Program-made: the position numbers and the translations under genes | NCBI RefSeq assembly: GCF_037072025.1 | Contig: NZ_JAXHDD010000002.1 | Location: forward strand, 155,720 to 219,719 | Direction of reading: 5' to 3' | Length of the DNA stretch: 64,000 bases | From: Pseudogracilibacillus sp037072025 | GTDB lineage: Bacteria; Bacillota; Bacilli; Bacillales; Amphibacillaceae | Shown: positions 34,488 through 44,508 of the stretch, piece after piece | Layout: each line of letters opens with the position of its first letter | How positions within the stretch are numbered: the first letter of the stretch is position 1 | Notes under the pieces: model-generated | Database searches by the model: none | Told to the model about the DNA's origin: nothing | Seen by the model: the letters and a program-made list of their open reading frames with translations, nothing else

Positions 34488-36170
34488 ATGAACTGGAAGA
34501 AATGGTCTTTACTTTTTACACTTGTTTTTGCCATGAGTATCTTCTTAGCTGCATGCGGTGGTGATGATAAAGATAGCGACGCTAAGACAGATGATGGAGC
34601 GGAAGAACAATCAGGGGAAGAAACAGGGGAAGAAACAGGGGAAGGGCTTGCTGATGAACAAGTGTTAAGCGTTAACATTAAGTCAGAACCGCCTTCGTTA
34701 CATCCTGGTACATCAACGGATACAACATCAAGTGCTGTACTTGACCAAGTGTTTGAAGGATTAACAAGGATGAACCAAGATGGAGAGCCGGAAGAGGCAA
34801 TGGCAGAGAGTATTGAAGTGTCTGACGATGGATTAGTGTATACATTTAAAATTCGGGAAGATGCTAATTGGACAAATGGAGACCCGGTAACTGCTGGTGA
34901 CTTTGAATATGCATGGAAATGGGTGTTAAACCCTGATAATGCAGATACAGATTATGCATACCAGCTATACCCAATTAAAGGTGCTGAAGATGCGAAAGAA
35001 AATGGAGGTTCTTTAGATGAGGTTGGTATTACAGCAGAAGACGACAAAACGTTAGTCGTAGAACTAGAACAGCCGACAGATTATTTCTTGGAATTAACAG
35101 CATTTCACACGTATTATCCTATAAACGAAAATGTGTCAGAAGGAAATGATAAATGGGCGTTAGACGCTGGTGATGATTATGTATCAAATGGACCGTTTAA
35201 ATTAGTATCATGGGATCATAAAGATAAAATTGTCATTGAAAAAAATGAAGGTTATTGGGATGCCGAGACAGTAAAATTAGAAACAATTAATATGCATATG
35301 ATTGATGAGGAAGCAACCGCATTACAAATGTATGAAAACGGTGACCTTGATTGGATTGGTGACCCTATTGATAAGATTCCTTTGGCGGCGATTCCAACGA
35401 TGGAAGAATCTGGCGAACTGCACATTTCAGACCGTGCGGGAGTATATTATTACACATTGAACCATGACGAAGAAATGTTTAGTAATGTAAATATTCGTAA
35501 AGCATTGGCTTTATCCATTAATCGTCAAGCAATCATTGATAACGTATCAAAAGGAGAACAAAAACCAGCGATGGCATTAGTTCCACCTTCCATGTTTGAA
35601 GAAAATGAAACAGGGTACTTCCAAGATAATGATGTAGAAAAAGCGAAAGAACATTTAGAAAAAGGACTAGAAGAGTTAGGATTAGACAAACTTCCAAAAA
35701 TTAAACTCTCTTATAACACAGATGAAGAACACGCAGCTATTGCGCAAGCTGTTCAAGATATGTGGAAGAAAAATTTAGAAATTGATGTTGAACTTAACAA
35801 TGAGGAATGGAACGTTTATCTAGATAATCTAGGTGAAGGTAATTATCAAATTGGGCGTATCGGTTGGATTGCTGACTTTAACGACGCAATCAACTTCTTG
35901 GAAATTTTTGAAACCGTTGGTGGTAACAACTATACAAACTGGGAAAATGAAGAATTCCAAGATTTACTAAAACAATCACGTGCTGAACTAGATTCAGATA
36001 AACGCCAAGAAATTTTAAAAGAAGCGGAAAAACTGTATATAGAAGAAATGCCAATGGTTCCTGTTTACTTCTATACACATGTATATGCATACAAAGACCA
36101 TGTACAAGGTATTGAAGTTGCTCCAGTTGGTAGTTTCAATCTTAAGTGGGGTTATATTGCAGCTGAATAA
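34488..36170 (+). CDS. oppA: Oligopeptide ABC transporter substrate-binding lipoprotein (OppA-like)
   Basis: A 560-aa extracytoplasmic lipoprotein. The signal peptide ends in FLAACGG, with lipid-modified Cys23, followed by an acidic Gly/Glu/Thr linker (residues 26-55) that lifts the domain off the membrane. LADEQVLSVNIKSEPPSLHP starts the family 5 solute-binding fold, and FKIREDANWTNGDPVTAGDF is the SBP_bac_5 signature. GGGGAGG precedes the ATG. It is the first gene of a complete opp operon and is followed by a hairpin that may reduce transcription into the permease genes, giving an excess of binding protein. Confidence 0.9.
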   Translation: MNWKKWSLLFTLVFAMSIFLAACGGDDKDSDAKTDDGAEEQSGEETGEETGEGLADEQVLSVNIKSEPPSLHPGTSTDTTSSAVLDQVFEGLTRMNQDGEPEEAMAESIEVSDDGLVYTFKIREDANWTNGDPVTAGDFEYAWKWVLNPDNADTDYAYQLYPIKGAEDAKENGGSLDEVGITAEDDKTLVVELEQPTDYFLELTAFHTYYPINENVSEGNDKWALDAGDDYVSNGPFKLVSWDHKDKIVIEKNEGYWDAETVKLETINMHMIDEEATALQMYENGDLDWIGDPIDKIPLAAIPTMEESGELHISDRAGVYYYTLNHDEEMFSNVNIRKALALSINRQAIIDNVSKGEQKPAMALVPPSMFEENETGYFQDNDVEKAKEHLEKGLEELGLDKLPKIKLSYNTDEEHAAIAQAVQDMWKKNLEIDVELNNEEWNVYLDNLGEGNYQIGRIGWIADFNDAINFLEIFETVGGNNYTNWENEEFQDLLKQSRAELDSDKRQEILKEAEKLYIEEMPMVPVYFYTHVYAYKDHVQGIEVAPVGSFNLKWGYIAAE

Positions 36171-36193
36171 GTGATATTATTAACTGTAAATGA

Positions 36194-36224
36194 AATAGGG
36201 GTGATTCATTTCACCCTTATTTTC
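36194..36224 (+). terminator. Hairpin between oppA and oppB
   Basis: AATAGGGGTGA pairs with TCACCCTTATT (one extra base) and is followed by TTC. It is probably a partial terminator that lowers expression of the downstream genes relative to oppA. Confidence 0.65.
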
Positions 36225-36351
36225 ATTGACTTGATAGAAAGCATCCTATTAGTAGTATACTAGACAGTTTTTGTATGCTGTTTTGTAGAGATGTACAAAC
36301 CTACATTCCAAATCTTTATTATTTTACACTATTTCTTGGGGGTGTGAACAC

Positions 36352-37287
36352 GTGCTGAAATATTTATTAAAAAGAATTGGTTATATTCTATTATCCTTAT
36401 TTTTTATCGTTACCATTACTTTTTTTCTTATGAAGTTAGCTCCAGGTGGTCCTTTTACGTCGGAACGAAAACTCCCACCCAAATTAGAAGAACAAATGAA
36501 TGAAGCCTATGGATTAAATGATCCGATCCATGTACAATACGTTGATTATCTAACTCGTATTGCAAAATGGGACTTTGGACCGTCTTTTAATAATGTTGGA
36601 CAAAGTGTAAATGACATTATTAATCGTAGTTTTAAATATTCGTTAATCCTGGGGATTGAATCTATAATTCTCGCGTTATCAGTTGGGGTGTTTTTAGGAG
36701 TAATTGCTGCTTTATATCATAACAAGTTTGCAGACTATACCGCAATGATCATAGCAGTTTTAGGAATTTCAGTACCGAGCTTTATCTTAGCAGCAGTTTT
36801 ACAATATGTATTTGCTTTTAAGCTAGGCTTGTTTCCGATTGCAAAATTTGATTCTTTTGCCCACTCTGTCTTACCTGCAATAGCTTTGGCAGCTACCCCG
36901 CTTGCATTTATCGCCCGGCTTATGCGCTCAAGCATGTTAGAAGTATTAAACTCTGATTATATTAAAACTGCTAAAGCGAAAGGGTTAAGTAATCGCATTA
37001 CTATTTATAGACACGGAATTAGAAATGCTATTTTACCAGTTGTTTCTTATTTGGGGCCATTAGTCGTCTCGATTTTAACAGGAAGTTTTATTATAGAAAC
37101 TATATTTGCTATACCTGGTTTAGGTAATGAATTCGTTGAAAGTGTAACGAACCGAGATTATACCGTCATAATGGGAACAACGGTCTTTTTTAGTATATTA
37201 TTGTTAGTTTCCATTTTAATCGTTGATATTATTTATGGATTTATTGATCCTCGTATCAAAATAACAGGAAATGAGGGGGATCGTTAA
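36352..37287 (+). CDS. oppB: Oligopeptide ABC transporter permease OppB
   Basis: A 311-aa membrane protein with six predicted helices. GTG start with GGGGGTG upstream. MKLAPGGPFTSERKLPP in the first periplasmic loop is typical of OppB, and the EAA-like loop (YIKTAKAKGLSNRITIYRHG) that docks to the ATPases is clear. It forms the channel with OppC. Its stop overlaps the oppC start (TAATG). Confidence 0.92.
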   Translation: MLKYLLKRIGYILLSLFFIVTITFFLMKLAPGGPFTSERKLPPKLEEQMNEAYGLNDPIHVQYVDYLTRIAKWDFGPSFNNVGQSVNDIINRSFKYSLILGIESIILALSVGVFLGVIAALYHNKFADYTAMIIAVLGISVPSFILAAVLQYVFAFKLGLFPIAKFDSFAHSVLPAIALAATPLAFIARLMRSSMLEVLNSDYIKTAKAKGLSNRITIYRHGIRNAILPVVSYLGPLVVSILTGSFIIETIFAIPGLGNEFVESVTNRDYTVIMGTTVFFSILLLVSILIVDIIYGFIDPRIKITGNEGDR

Positions 37288-38210
37288 TGTCACAAGTACA
37301 ATTAAAAGATACTGATTTTGAACCAATAGAATATACACAATCTGAAGCTGAAAAAATAGCGGGTGAAAGTACTTCCTTTTGGAAAGATGCTTGGCGCCGC
37401 TTTAAACAAAATAAATTAGCCATTGCTGGAGTTCTCGTAATTGTTCTCATAGGGATTATGTCATTTATTGGCGGTCCGATTTCGGGACACAACTACTATG
37501 ATAACGATTTAATTAGTTCAAACCAATCACCATCAGCGGAACATTGGTTTGGAACAGATAATTTAGGACGAGATTTATTTGCAAGAACATGGTACGGGGC
37601 AAAAATTTCTTTATTTATTGGATTATCAGCTGCATTTATCGACCTAATCATTGGAATCATTTGGGGATCCGTTTCGGGGTATTTAGGTGGTAGAGTTGAT
37701 GAATATATGATGCGAATTGCTGATATATTATCTGGTGTACCGTATTTATTAGTTGTTATTTTATTAATGGTGATCATGCCTCAAGGATTATGGACATTAA
37801 TTATTGCCATGACGATTACCGGATGGATTAATATGGCTAGAATTGTTCGAGGGGAAGTTATGAGGCTCAAGACTTCCGAATATGTTATGGCTTCTAAATC
37901 ACTTGGAGCAAGCAGTTTTAGAATAATGGCGAAACATTTAATACCAAATACAATGGGACCAATTCTTGTTACGTTAACATTAACAGTACCAACAGCAATA
38001 TTTACAGAGGCTTTCTTAAGTTTCCTTGGATTAGGTGTACCTGCACCTCTTGCGAGTTGGGGTACAATGGCATCTGATGCGTTGCAAGCATTAAGATACT
38101 ATCCATTCCAATTATTTTTCCCAGCATTTTTTATTAGTTTGACAATGTTAGCCTTTAATATTGTTGGAGATGGGTTGAGAGATGCACTTGATCCGAAAGA
38201 TCGCCGTTAA
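37287..38210 (+). CDS. oppC: Oligopeptide ABC transporter permease OppC
   Basis: A 307-aa membrane protein with the OppC N-terminal cytosolic segment (SFWKDAWRRFKQNKLAIAG), six helices and the EAA loop YVMASKSLGASSFRIMAKH. HWFGTDNLGRDLFARTWYGA is the OppC/DppC signature. It starts within the stop of oppB and is followed by oppD after 15 bases. Confidence 0.92.
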   Translation: MSQVQLKDTDFEPIEYTQSEAEKIAGESTSFWKDAWRRFKQNKLAIAGVLVIVLIGIMSFIGGPISGHNYYDNDLISSNQSPSAEHWFGTDNLGRDLFARTWYGAKISLFIGLSAAFIDLIIGIIWGSVSGYLGGRVDEYMMRIADILSGVPYLLVVILLMVIMPQGLWTLIIAMTITGWINMARIVRGEVMRLKTSEYVMASKSLGASSFRIMAKHLIPNTMGPILVTLTLTVPTAIFTEAFLSFLGLGVPAPLASWGTMASDALQALRYYPFQLFFPAFFISLTMLAFNIVGDGLRDALDPKDRR

Positions 38211-38225
38211 TCGGGAGGGAATATA

Positions 38226-39251
38226 ATGAAAAAAATATTAGAAGTGAAGGATCTTTCCGTTTCATTTAAAACATACGGTGGTGAAGTGCAAGCTGTTCGA
38301 GATGTAAATTTTGATTTGTATGAAGGGGAAACGCTTGCAATTGTCGGTGAGTCAGGTTCAGGAAAGAGTGTTACTGTACAGTCAATTATGCGTCTCATTG
38401 CAATGCCTCCCGGAGAATTCAAATCAGGGTCAGTCTTATTAGGCGGTGAGGATTTAGTGCAAAAGTCTGAATCGCAAATGGAGCAAATCCGCGGAAAAGA
38501 GATCGGAATGATTTTCCAGGATCCAATGACTTCACTAAATCCGACAATGAGAATAGGAAGGCAAATCACAGAGGGATTAATAAAACATCAAAACATGTCA
38601 AAAAAAGAAGCTCATGCCAAGGGAATTGAATTATTAAAGCTTGTCGGAATTCCGAATCCCGAAACACGTATTAATCAATATCCGCATGAATTTTCTGGTG
38701 GGATGAGACAACGTGCAATGATCGCAATTGCTTTGTCTTGTAATCCTAAAGTGTTAATCGCAGACGAACCGACTACCGCACTCGATGTGACGATACAAGC
38801 ACAAATATTAGAATTATTACGAGAAATCCAAAAAGAGACAAATACCGCCATTATTTTAATTACTCACGACCTAGGTGTCGTTGCTAACGCTGCAAACCGT
38901 GTAGCGGTGATGTATGGTGGAAAGGTTGTTGAAACAGGGACGGTAGATGAAATTTTTTATCAACCGAAACACCCTTACACGTGGGGGCTTCTTGGATCCA
39001 TGCCGAAATTAAATGATGAGAATGAAGAATTACAATCCATACCCGGTTCACCACCTGATTTAAAAGATCCTCCAAAAGGATGTCCTTTTGCTGCTCGCTG
39101 TCCGTATGCTATGAAAGTATGTGATCAGCACATGCCACCATATTTTGAATCATCAACTACGCAAAAGTCTGCTTGCTGGTCACTTGATGAACGAGCACCA
39201 AAAGTGGAACCTCCAGAAAGTGTAATTGTAGGAGGAGGACAAGAAAAATGA
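38226..39251 (+). CDS. oppD: Oligopeptide ABC transporter ATPase OppD
   Basis: A 341-aa ATP-binding subunit. Walker A GESGSGKS, signature SGGMRQR, Walker B VLIADEPTTALD and the C-terminal oligopeptide-transporter extension with a Cys-rich cluster (GCPFAARCPY...C) are all present. It overlaps oppF by 4 bases (ATGA), implying coupled translation. Confidence 0.93.
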   Translation: MKKILEVKDLSVSFKTYGGEVQAVRDVNFDLYEGETLAIVGESGSGKSVTVQSIMRLIAMPPGEFKSGSVLLGGEDLVQKSESQMEQIRGKEIGMIFQDPMTSLNPTMRIGRQITEGLIKHQNMSKKEAHAKGIELLKLVGIPNPETRINQYPHEFSGGMRQRAMIAIALSCNPKVLIADEPTTALDVTIQAQILELLREIQKETNTAIILITHDLGVVANAANRVAVMYGGKVVETGTVDEIFYQPKHPYTWGLLGSMPKLNDENEELQSIPGSPPDLKDPPKGCPFAARCPYAMKVCDQHMPPYFESSTTQKSACWSLDERAPKVEPPESVIVGGGQEK

Positions 39252-40249
39252 GTAATTTTAAAGATAAATTAGTCGAAATTAGAGATTTACGCAAGCATTT
39301 TAAAATTGATCGTAATAATACACTAAAAGCAGTAGATGGATTAAATTTTGATATTTACAAAGGCGAAACATTTGGGCTTGTTGGTGAGTCTGGATGCGGT
39401 AAATCTACTGCGGGAAGAACGATTATGCGTCTTTATGATGCAACTGATGGGGAAGTATTTTTTAAAGGCGAAAATGTACATGGGAAAAAATCGAACCAAG
39501 AGTTGAAGCAATTTAACCAGAATATGCAGATGATTTTCCAAGACCCATATGCATCATTAAATCCACGAATGACGATTACGGATATTATTGCTGAAGGTCT
39601 AGATATACATGGACTAACTAAATCAAAAAAAGAACGAGTGGAACGTGTTAATGAGTTGCTGGAGACAGTGGGACTTAATAAAGAACACGGAAATCGTTAT
39701 CCACATGAATTTAGTGGTGGGCAAAGACAACGAATCGGGATCGCTCGAGCACTTGCAGTAAATCCAGAGTTTATCGTAGCTGATGAACCGATATCAGCTC
39801 TGGACGTATCGATTCAAGCGCAAGTAGTTAACTTGATGAAAAGATTACAAAAAGAGCAAGGTCTCACCTATTTATTCATTGCACACGATTTATCAATGGT
39901 TCGTCACATTAGTGACCGCGTTGGAGTAATGTATTTGGGGAATATGGCCGAAATTGCAACGAGTGAAGAACTATATGAAAATCCACTTCATCCGTATACA
40001 CGTGTCCTTTTAAGTGCTGTCCCTATTCCTGATCCAAATCTGGAAAGAACGAGAGAACGGATTGAAGTAAAAGGGGAATTACCAAGTCCGATTAATCCAC
40101 CAAGTGGCTGTGTATTTAGAACAAGATGCCCATTTGCAACAGATGTTTGCGCTAAGGAAAGACCGATCTTCCAAGAACATAAAATAGACCATTGGGTAGC
40201 CTGTCATATGTTTGATAAACGTTATAAAGATGAGTTTAAGAATAAGTAA
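39248..40249 (+). CDS. oppF: Oligopeptide ABC transporter ATPase OppF
   Basis: A 333-aa ATP-binding subunit with Walker A GESGCGKS, signature SGGQRQR, Walker B FIVADEPISALD and the C-terminal Cys cluster (GCVFRTRCPFATDVC). It partners OppD. The last gene of the operon, followed by a strong terminator. Confidence 0.93.
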   Translation: MSNFKDKLVEIRDLRKHFKIDRNNTLKAVDGLNFDIYKGETFGLVGESGCGKSTAGRTIMRLYDATDGEVFFKGENVHGKKSNQELKQFNQNMQMIFQDPYASLNPRMTITDIIAEGLDIHGLTKSKKERVERVNELLETVGLNKEHGNRYPHEFSGGQRQRIGIARALAVNPEFIVADEPISALDVSIQAQVVNLMKRLQKEQGLTYLFIAHDLSMVRHISDRVGVMYLGNMAEIATSEELYENPLHPYTRVLLSAVPIPDPNLERTRERIEVKGELPSPINPPSGCVFRTRCPFATDVCAKERPIFQEHKIDHWVACHMFDKRYKDEFKNK

Positions 40250-40253
40250 TCAA

Positions 40254-40287
40254 AAAGGAAAGTACCATTAACCGGTACTTTCCTTTT
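40254..40287 (+). terminator. Terminator of the opp operon
   Basis: AAAGGAAAGTACC pairs with its complement around a 7-base loop, followed by TTTT. Confidence 0.9.
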
Positions 40288-40354
40288 AAGTTTTAAAGTC
40301 ACGCGAACGGTCGTTAACCAGCTAACTTTGCGATTTAATCAAGAAGGAAGATCT

Positions 40355-40470
40355 GGATTTAACCACGAAGATCCGGGTTTAACCACGAAGAACTGGGTTT
40401 AACCACGAAAAATGCGAAATAACCACGGGAATTCAGTTTTATCCACGAAAAATGTCTTTTAACCACGAAC
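40355..40470. repeat. 20-bp-period tandem array (TTTAACCACGAA word)
   Basis: AACCACGA-type words start at 40361, 40381, 40401, 40421, 40441 and 40461, exactly every 20 bases; the rest of each unit is degenerate. The array fills the gap between the opp terminator and the convergent ABC-F gene. Confidence 0.8.
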
Positions 40471-40489
40471 GGTCGCTAATGCAACCCAA

Positions 40490-42109
40490 TTAAGCATACA
40501 TTTTTGCGATTTCTTTTTGTAAGTGTTGGTCTCGTACATACTCATCGTAACTCATTATTTTATCGACAATCCCTGTAGGTGTTATTTCGATTAAGCGGTT
40601 TGCAATACTATTTACAAACTGATGGTCACTAGAAGTAAACAGGATAGATCCTTTAAATTTGATTAGCCCATTGTTTACAGCGGTAATGGACTCTAAATCT
40701 AGGTGACTTGTCGGTTCATCAAAAATCAGTACATTCGCTTTCGATAACATCATTTTCGACAACATACAACGGACTTTCTCACCACCAGATAAGACATTTG
40801 CTTTCTTTAATGCCTCTTCCCCCGAAAATAGCATTCTACCTAAAAAGCTTCGTAAAAACGTTTCTGTTTGATCTTCAGGTGAAAATTGTCTGAGCCAATC
40901 AACTAATGTTAAGTCACTATTTTCAAAGAACATGGAGTTATCTTTTGGAAAATATGCTTGAGAAGTAGTAACACCCCAATGGTATTCTCCACTATCTGGT
41001 TCGATTTCTCCCATTAAAATTTGGAATAGCGTCGTTTTAGCTAGGTCATCTTTTCCTATAAATGCGACCTTTTCGTTTCGATTAATAGTGAAACTTACGT
41101 TATCAAGCACTTTTTGGCCATTTATCGTTTTCGTTAAACCTTCTACACGCAAAAGATCATTTCCAATTTCTCTTTCTGGTGTAAAGGCAACATATGGATA
41201 ACGGCGAGAAGATGGTTTTATATCATCTAATGTAATGCTCTCCAATAACTTCCGACGAGACGTTGCTTGTTTTGATTTAGAAGCATTGGCGCTAAAACGT
41301 GCGATAAATGCTTGTAAGTCTTTAATCTTTTCTTCTTTTTTCTTATTTTCTTCTTTTGCCATTTTGGCTGCAAGTTGGCTAGATTCATACCAAAAATCAT
41401 AGTTTCCAATATAAATTTCTATTTTGCCAAAGTCAACATCGGCGATATGCGTGCAAACCTTGTTTAAAAAATGACGATCGTGTGAAACGACGATGACTGT
41501 ATTTTCAAAATGAAGTAAGAAGTCTTCTAACCAGTGTATTGCTTGGATGTCTAGACCGTTAGTCGGCTCATCTAATAGAAGAACATCTGGATTTCCAAAA
41601 AGTGCTTGTGCAAGTAAAACTTTTACTTTTTGGTCATTTTGCAAATCAGACATCTTTAACTCATGTAATGATTCGTCAATCCCTAAACCGGTTAATAGAA
41701 TAGCAGCATTAGAATGTGCTTCCCATCCATTTAATTCAGCAAATTCCCCCTCAAGTTCGGCAGCTTTAATGCCGTCTTCTTCTGTAAATTCTGCCTTTAA
41801 ATAAATTTCGTCCTTTTCTTTCATCACTTCAAATAGTCTTTCATGCCCCATTAACACTGTTTCTAAGACTTGTTCATCTTCATATGCAAAATGATCCTGT
41901 TTTAAAACAGCGATTCGTTTATCGGTCGCAATTGAAACATCTCCTTGTTGGGGTTCAATTTCACCAGATAGTACTTTTAGAAAGGTAGACTTTCCGGCAC
42001 CGTTCGCTCCAATTACACCATAACAATTACCATTATTAAACTGTATATTAACGTCTTCAAATAACTTTTTATCTCCAAATCGCAAGCTAACATTTGTAAC
42101 ATTTATCAT
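40490..42109 (-). CDS. ABC-F family ATPase (YkpA/YbiT type)
   Basis: A 539-aa soluble protein with two ABC domains and no membrane segment. Walker A GANGAGKST and GKDDLAKTT (second one degenerate at GKS), Walker B VLLLDEPTNGLD and VLIFDEPTSHLD, and a charged linker between the domains with EENKKKEEKIKDLQAFIARF. ABC-F proteins act on the ribosome in translation control or antibiotic protection. The linker length and termini match the YkpA/YbiT group rather than the drug-resistance groups (family knowledge). CGGAGG precedes the ATG. The change of GK to AK in the second P-loop is unusual and worth checking. Confidence 0.88.
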   Translation of the reverse strand: MINVTNVSLRFGDKKLFEDVNIQFNNGNCYGVIGANGAGKSTFLKVLSGEIEPQQGDVSIATDKRIAVLKQDHFAYEDEQVLETVLMGHERLFEVMKEKDEIYLKAEFTEEDGIKAAELEGEFAELNGWEAHSNAAILLTGLGIDESLHELKMSDLQNDQKVKVLLAQALFGNPDVLLLDEPTNGLDIQAIHWLEDFLLHFENTVIVVSHDRHFLNKVCTHIADVDFGKIEIYIGNYDFWYESSQLAAKMAKEENKKKEEKIKDLQAFIARFSANASKSKQATSRRKLLESITLDDIKPSSRRYPYVAFTPEREIGNDLLRVEGLTKTINGQKVLDNVSFTINRNEKVAFIGKDDLAKTTLFQILMGEIEPDSGEYHWGVTTSQAYFPKDNSMFFENSDLTLVDWLRQFSPEDQTETFLRSFLGRMLFSGEEALKKANVLSGGEKVRCMLSKMMLSKANVLIFDEPTSHLDLESITAVNNGLIKFKGSILFTSSDHQFVNSIANRLIEITPTGIVDKIMSYDEYVRDQHLQKEIAKMYA

Positions 42110-42234
42110 AACTTTTTCCTCCGTATAAATAGCACTCTAAGTAAGCTTAAGTGATTATTATCTATTCGTCAATATTTCTCCACCTTAATAAAAGCTGTTA
42201 TAATAAGATGTAATAATTATTTTAGGAGGTCTCC

Positions 42235-43218
42235 ATGAAACAGAGTAATAATTATCGCCTGCTACAATTAAAACAACTTTTGTTTAATGAAACAGATGAG
42301 CAACATGAATTTGATATTTATGAAATTGAAGAACGTCTAATCCAAGTCATGGGTGTAAATAGTATCGATCATCGGACAATAAGAAATGATATCGAGGCAT
42401 TGCAAGAAATGGATTTTGATATTGTTAGGAATAGACGTAGATTTGGAAAGGTTTTCTACAGTCATCAAGTAAAACTGTTTGAGACGTATCAGCTACGTTT
42501 ATTAGTCGATGCAATTCTTTCAGCTCGATTTATTACCCCAAAAGAAAAGAATACGTTAATTGATAAATTAAAAGAATTGACGAGCATACATATTAGAAAA
42601 ACACTACCTGAGCCTATTTTATTTAGTCAAACGGTGAACTTGGATTATGATCGAATTAAGTTGAATATTGATCGCTTGCATCATGCAATCACGGGTAAGC
42701 GTGTAGTTACATACAAATATGGTGATTTTAATGTGCATAAGGAATTTGAATTTAGACGAAATGGTGAGCTGTACTTTGTTGAACCATATGCACTAATTTG
42801 GCAAAATGATTTATATTATTTGATTGGTAAATTCCAAGAGACAGAGGAAATTCGTCATTACCGACTCGACCGAATTCGAGAAATTGAAATTTTAGATGAA
42901 TCGTTTATAAAAGATAAAGCGTTCGCGTTACAGCAATATGTAGATAATACGTTTCATATGTATAGCGGAGAAGAAGTAAGGATGGAAATTAGATTTGATA
43001 GAAGTTTAATCAACGCTATTTTTGATCGTTTTGGAATGGAAGTAGATGTGATACCAGATGGCGAAAATCATTTTATTTTAAAAACGAAGGCCAAGCTTTC
43101 TGATGGATTATTAAGTTGGATTTTAAAATGGGGACATCGAGCTCAAGTGGTATCCCCGGAAGATTTAGTAGAAAAAGTAGAAGATGAGGTCAGAAAAATG
43201 GCCGCTAATTACAACTAG
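42235..43218 (+). CDS. WYL-domain transcriptional regulator
   Basis: A 327-aa DNA-binding protein. An N-terminal winged helix (about residues 1-75, with SIDHRTIRNDIEALQEMDFD) is followed by a WYL domain (about 140-230, FVEPYALIWQNDLYYLIGKF and HYRLDRIREIEIL) and a C-terminal WCX-like part. WYL domains bind small ligands or nucleic acids. AGGAGG precedes the ATG and TATAAT lies about 35 bases upstream. The target is unknown; divergent from the ABC-F gene and followed by a broken alcohol dehydrogenase. Confidence 0.87.
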   Translation: MKQSNNYRLLQLKQLLFNETDEQHEFDIYEIEERLIQVMGVNSIDHRTIRNDIEALQEMDFDIVRNRRRFGKVFYSHQVKLFETYQLRLLVDAILSARFITPKEKNTLIDKLKELTSIHIRKTLPEPILFSQTVNLDYDRIKLNIDRLHHAITGKRVVTYKYGDFNVHKEFEFRRNGELYFVEPYALIWQNDLYYLIGKFQETEEIRHYRLDRIREIEILDESFIKDKAFALQQYVDNTFHMYSGEEVRMEIRFDRSLINAIFDRFGMEVDVIPDGENHFILKTKAKLSDGLLSWILKWGHRAQVVSPEDLVEKVEDEVRKMAANYN

Positions 43219-43287
43219 AGCCTAACTATACATAGCTTCTTTTTTTCTATAGTATTTGACCTTTTAAAAAAGAGATGGGGGAAAGTG

Positions 43288-44486
43288 ATGTATAGGTTAT
43301 ACTGTAGGAGTTATCAAGGTGTAATGAAAATTGCTTCTTATGTTCTTCCTTGGCGTGAACCGCAATTGTTGGAAGGGGAAAATAGTTTAATTAAACTACC
43401 TAAATTAATAAAAGATAAGAGAATTGAGAGCGTTTTAATTATCACTGACGAGGGTATTGTAGCTATTGGGCTGATGGATGCCCTTTTAGAAGAACTGCAT
43501 AAAGAAGGCATTCAGTTTGTTGTTTATGATAAAACTGTACCGAATACTCCGGTTGCAAACATTGAAGAGGCTGCACAATTGTATAAAGATAATAATTGCC
43601 AAGGAATTATAGCTTTTGGAGGAGGATCGTCAATAGACTGTGCAAAAATTGCAGGTGCACGTATTGTTAAGCCAAATAAGAGCATTCCTCAAATGAGGGT
43701 GTATTAAAAATTTTGAAAAGGCTCCCACCGTTGTTTGCAGTTCCAACAACAGCAGGAACTGGGGCTGAAGCAACACTAGCTGCGGTTTGTTCTAACCCAA
43801 ATACGCACGAAAAGTTTCCACTTATGGATACTTCACTCATTCCTCATTATGCAGTGCTAGACCCTTTACTTACTGTAAAACTTCCTCCACATATTACGGC
43901 TGCCACGGGAATGGATGCTCTGACACATGCGGTGGAGGCTTTTATCGGTAAAAGTAATACGAAAGAGACTAAGCAGTGGAGTATCGAAGCAATAAAGCTA
44001 ATCTTTGAAAATCTCTATGAAGCTTATACAAATGGTCATAATATAACAGCACGAAAGAACATGCAAAAAGCTGCCTACTTGGCAGGTATGGCCTTTACAC
44101 GTGCATATGTTGGATATGTGCACGCAATTGCACATACGCTTGGTGGATTTTACAATATACCCCACGGCTTGGCTAATGCAATTATCCTTCCTCATGTCCT
44201 TGATTATTATGGGGCAACAGTACACACACAATTAGCCAAGCTTGCTGATTTAGTTAGAATTACGAAGCCAACTGATACTAACGAACAAAAAGCAAAAAAA
44301 TTTATCCAGGAAATAAGGGATCTGAACGATAGGATGGAAATTCCGAGAAGAGTAAACGGTATAGACAATCGTGATATTCCAGTAATGGTGAACAGGGCTC
44401 TGCAAGAAGGCAATCCGCTTTATCCCGTACCAAAGATACTTTTAAGAGAAGATATGTCATTGCTTTTCGAAAAAATAAAGGCATAA
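43288..44486 (+). pseudogene. Iron-containing alcohol dehydrogenase split by a 1-base frameshift
   Basis: The first part (43288-43707) reads to GGGSSIDCAKIAGA and ends at SIPQMRVY; the second part continues from about 43699 in another frame with VLKILKRLPPLFAVPTTAGT to 44486. Restoring one G in the GGG at 43697-43699 joins them into a normal enzyme of about 400 residues. The metal ligands (TGMDALTHAVEAFIG, HAIAHTLGGFYNIPHG) are intact in the second part. RBS GGGGGAAAG precedes ATG 43288. It may be a genuine mutation or an assembly error. The aldehyde dehydrogenase follows 22 bases later. Confidence 0.85.
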
Positions 44487-44508
44487 TTTATGTAAAGGAG
44501 GGTAATAA

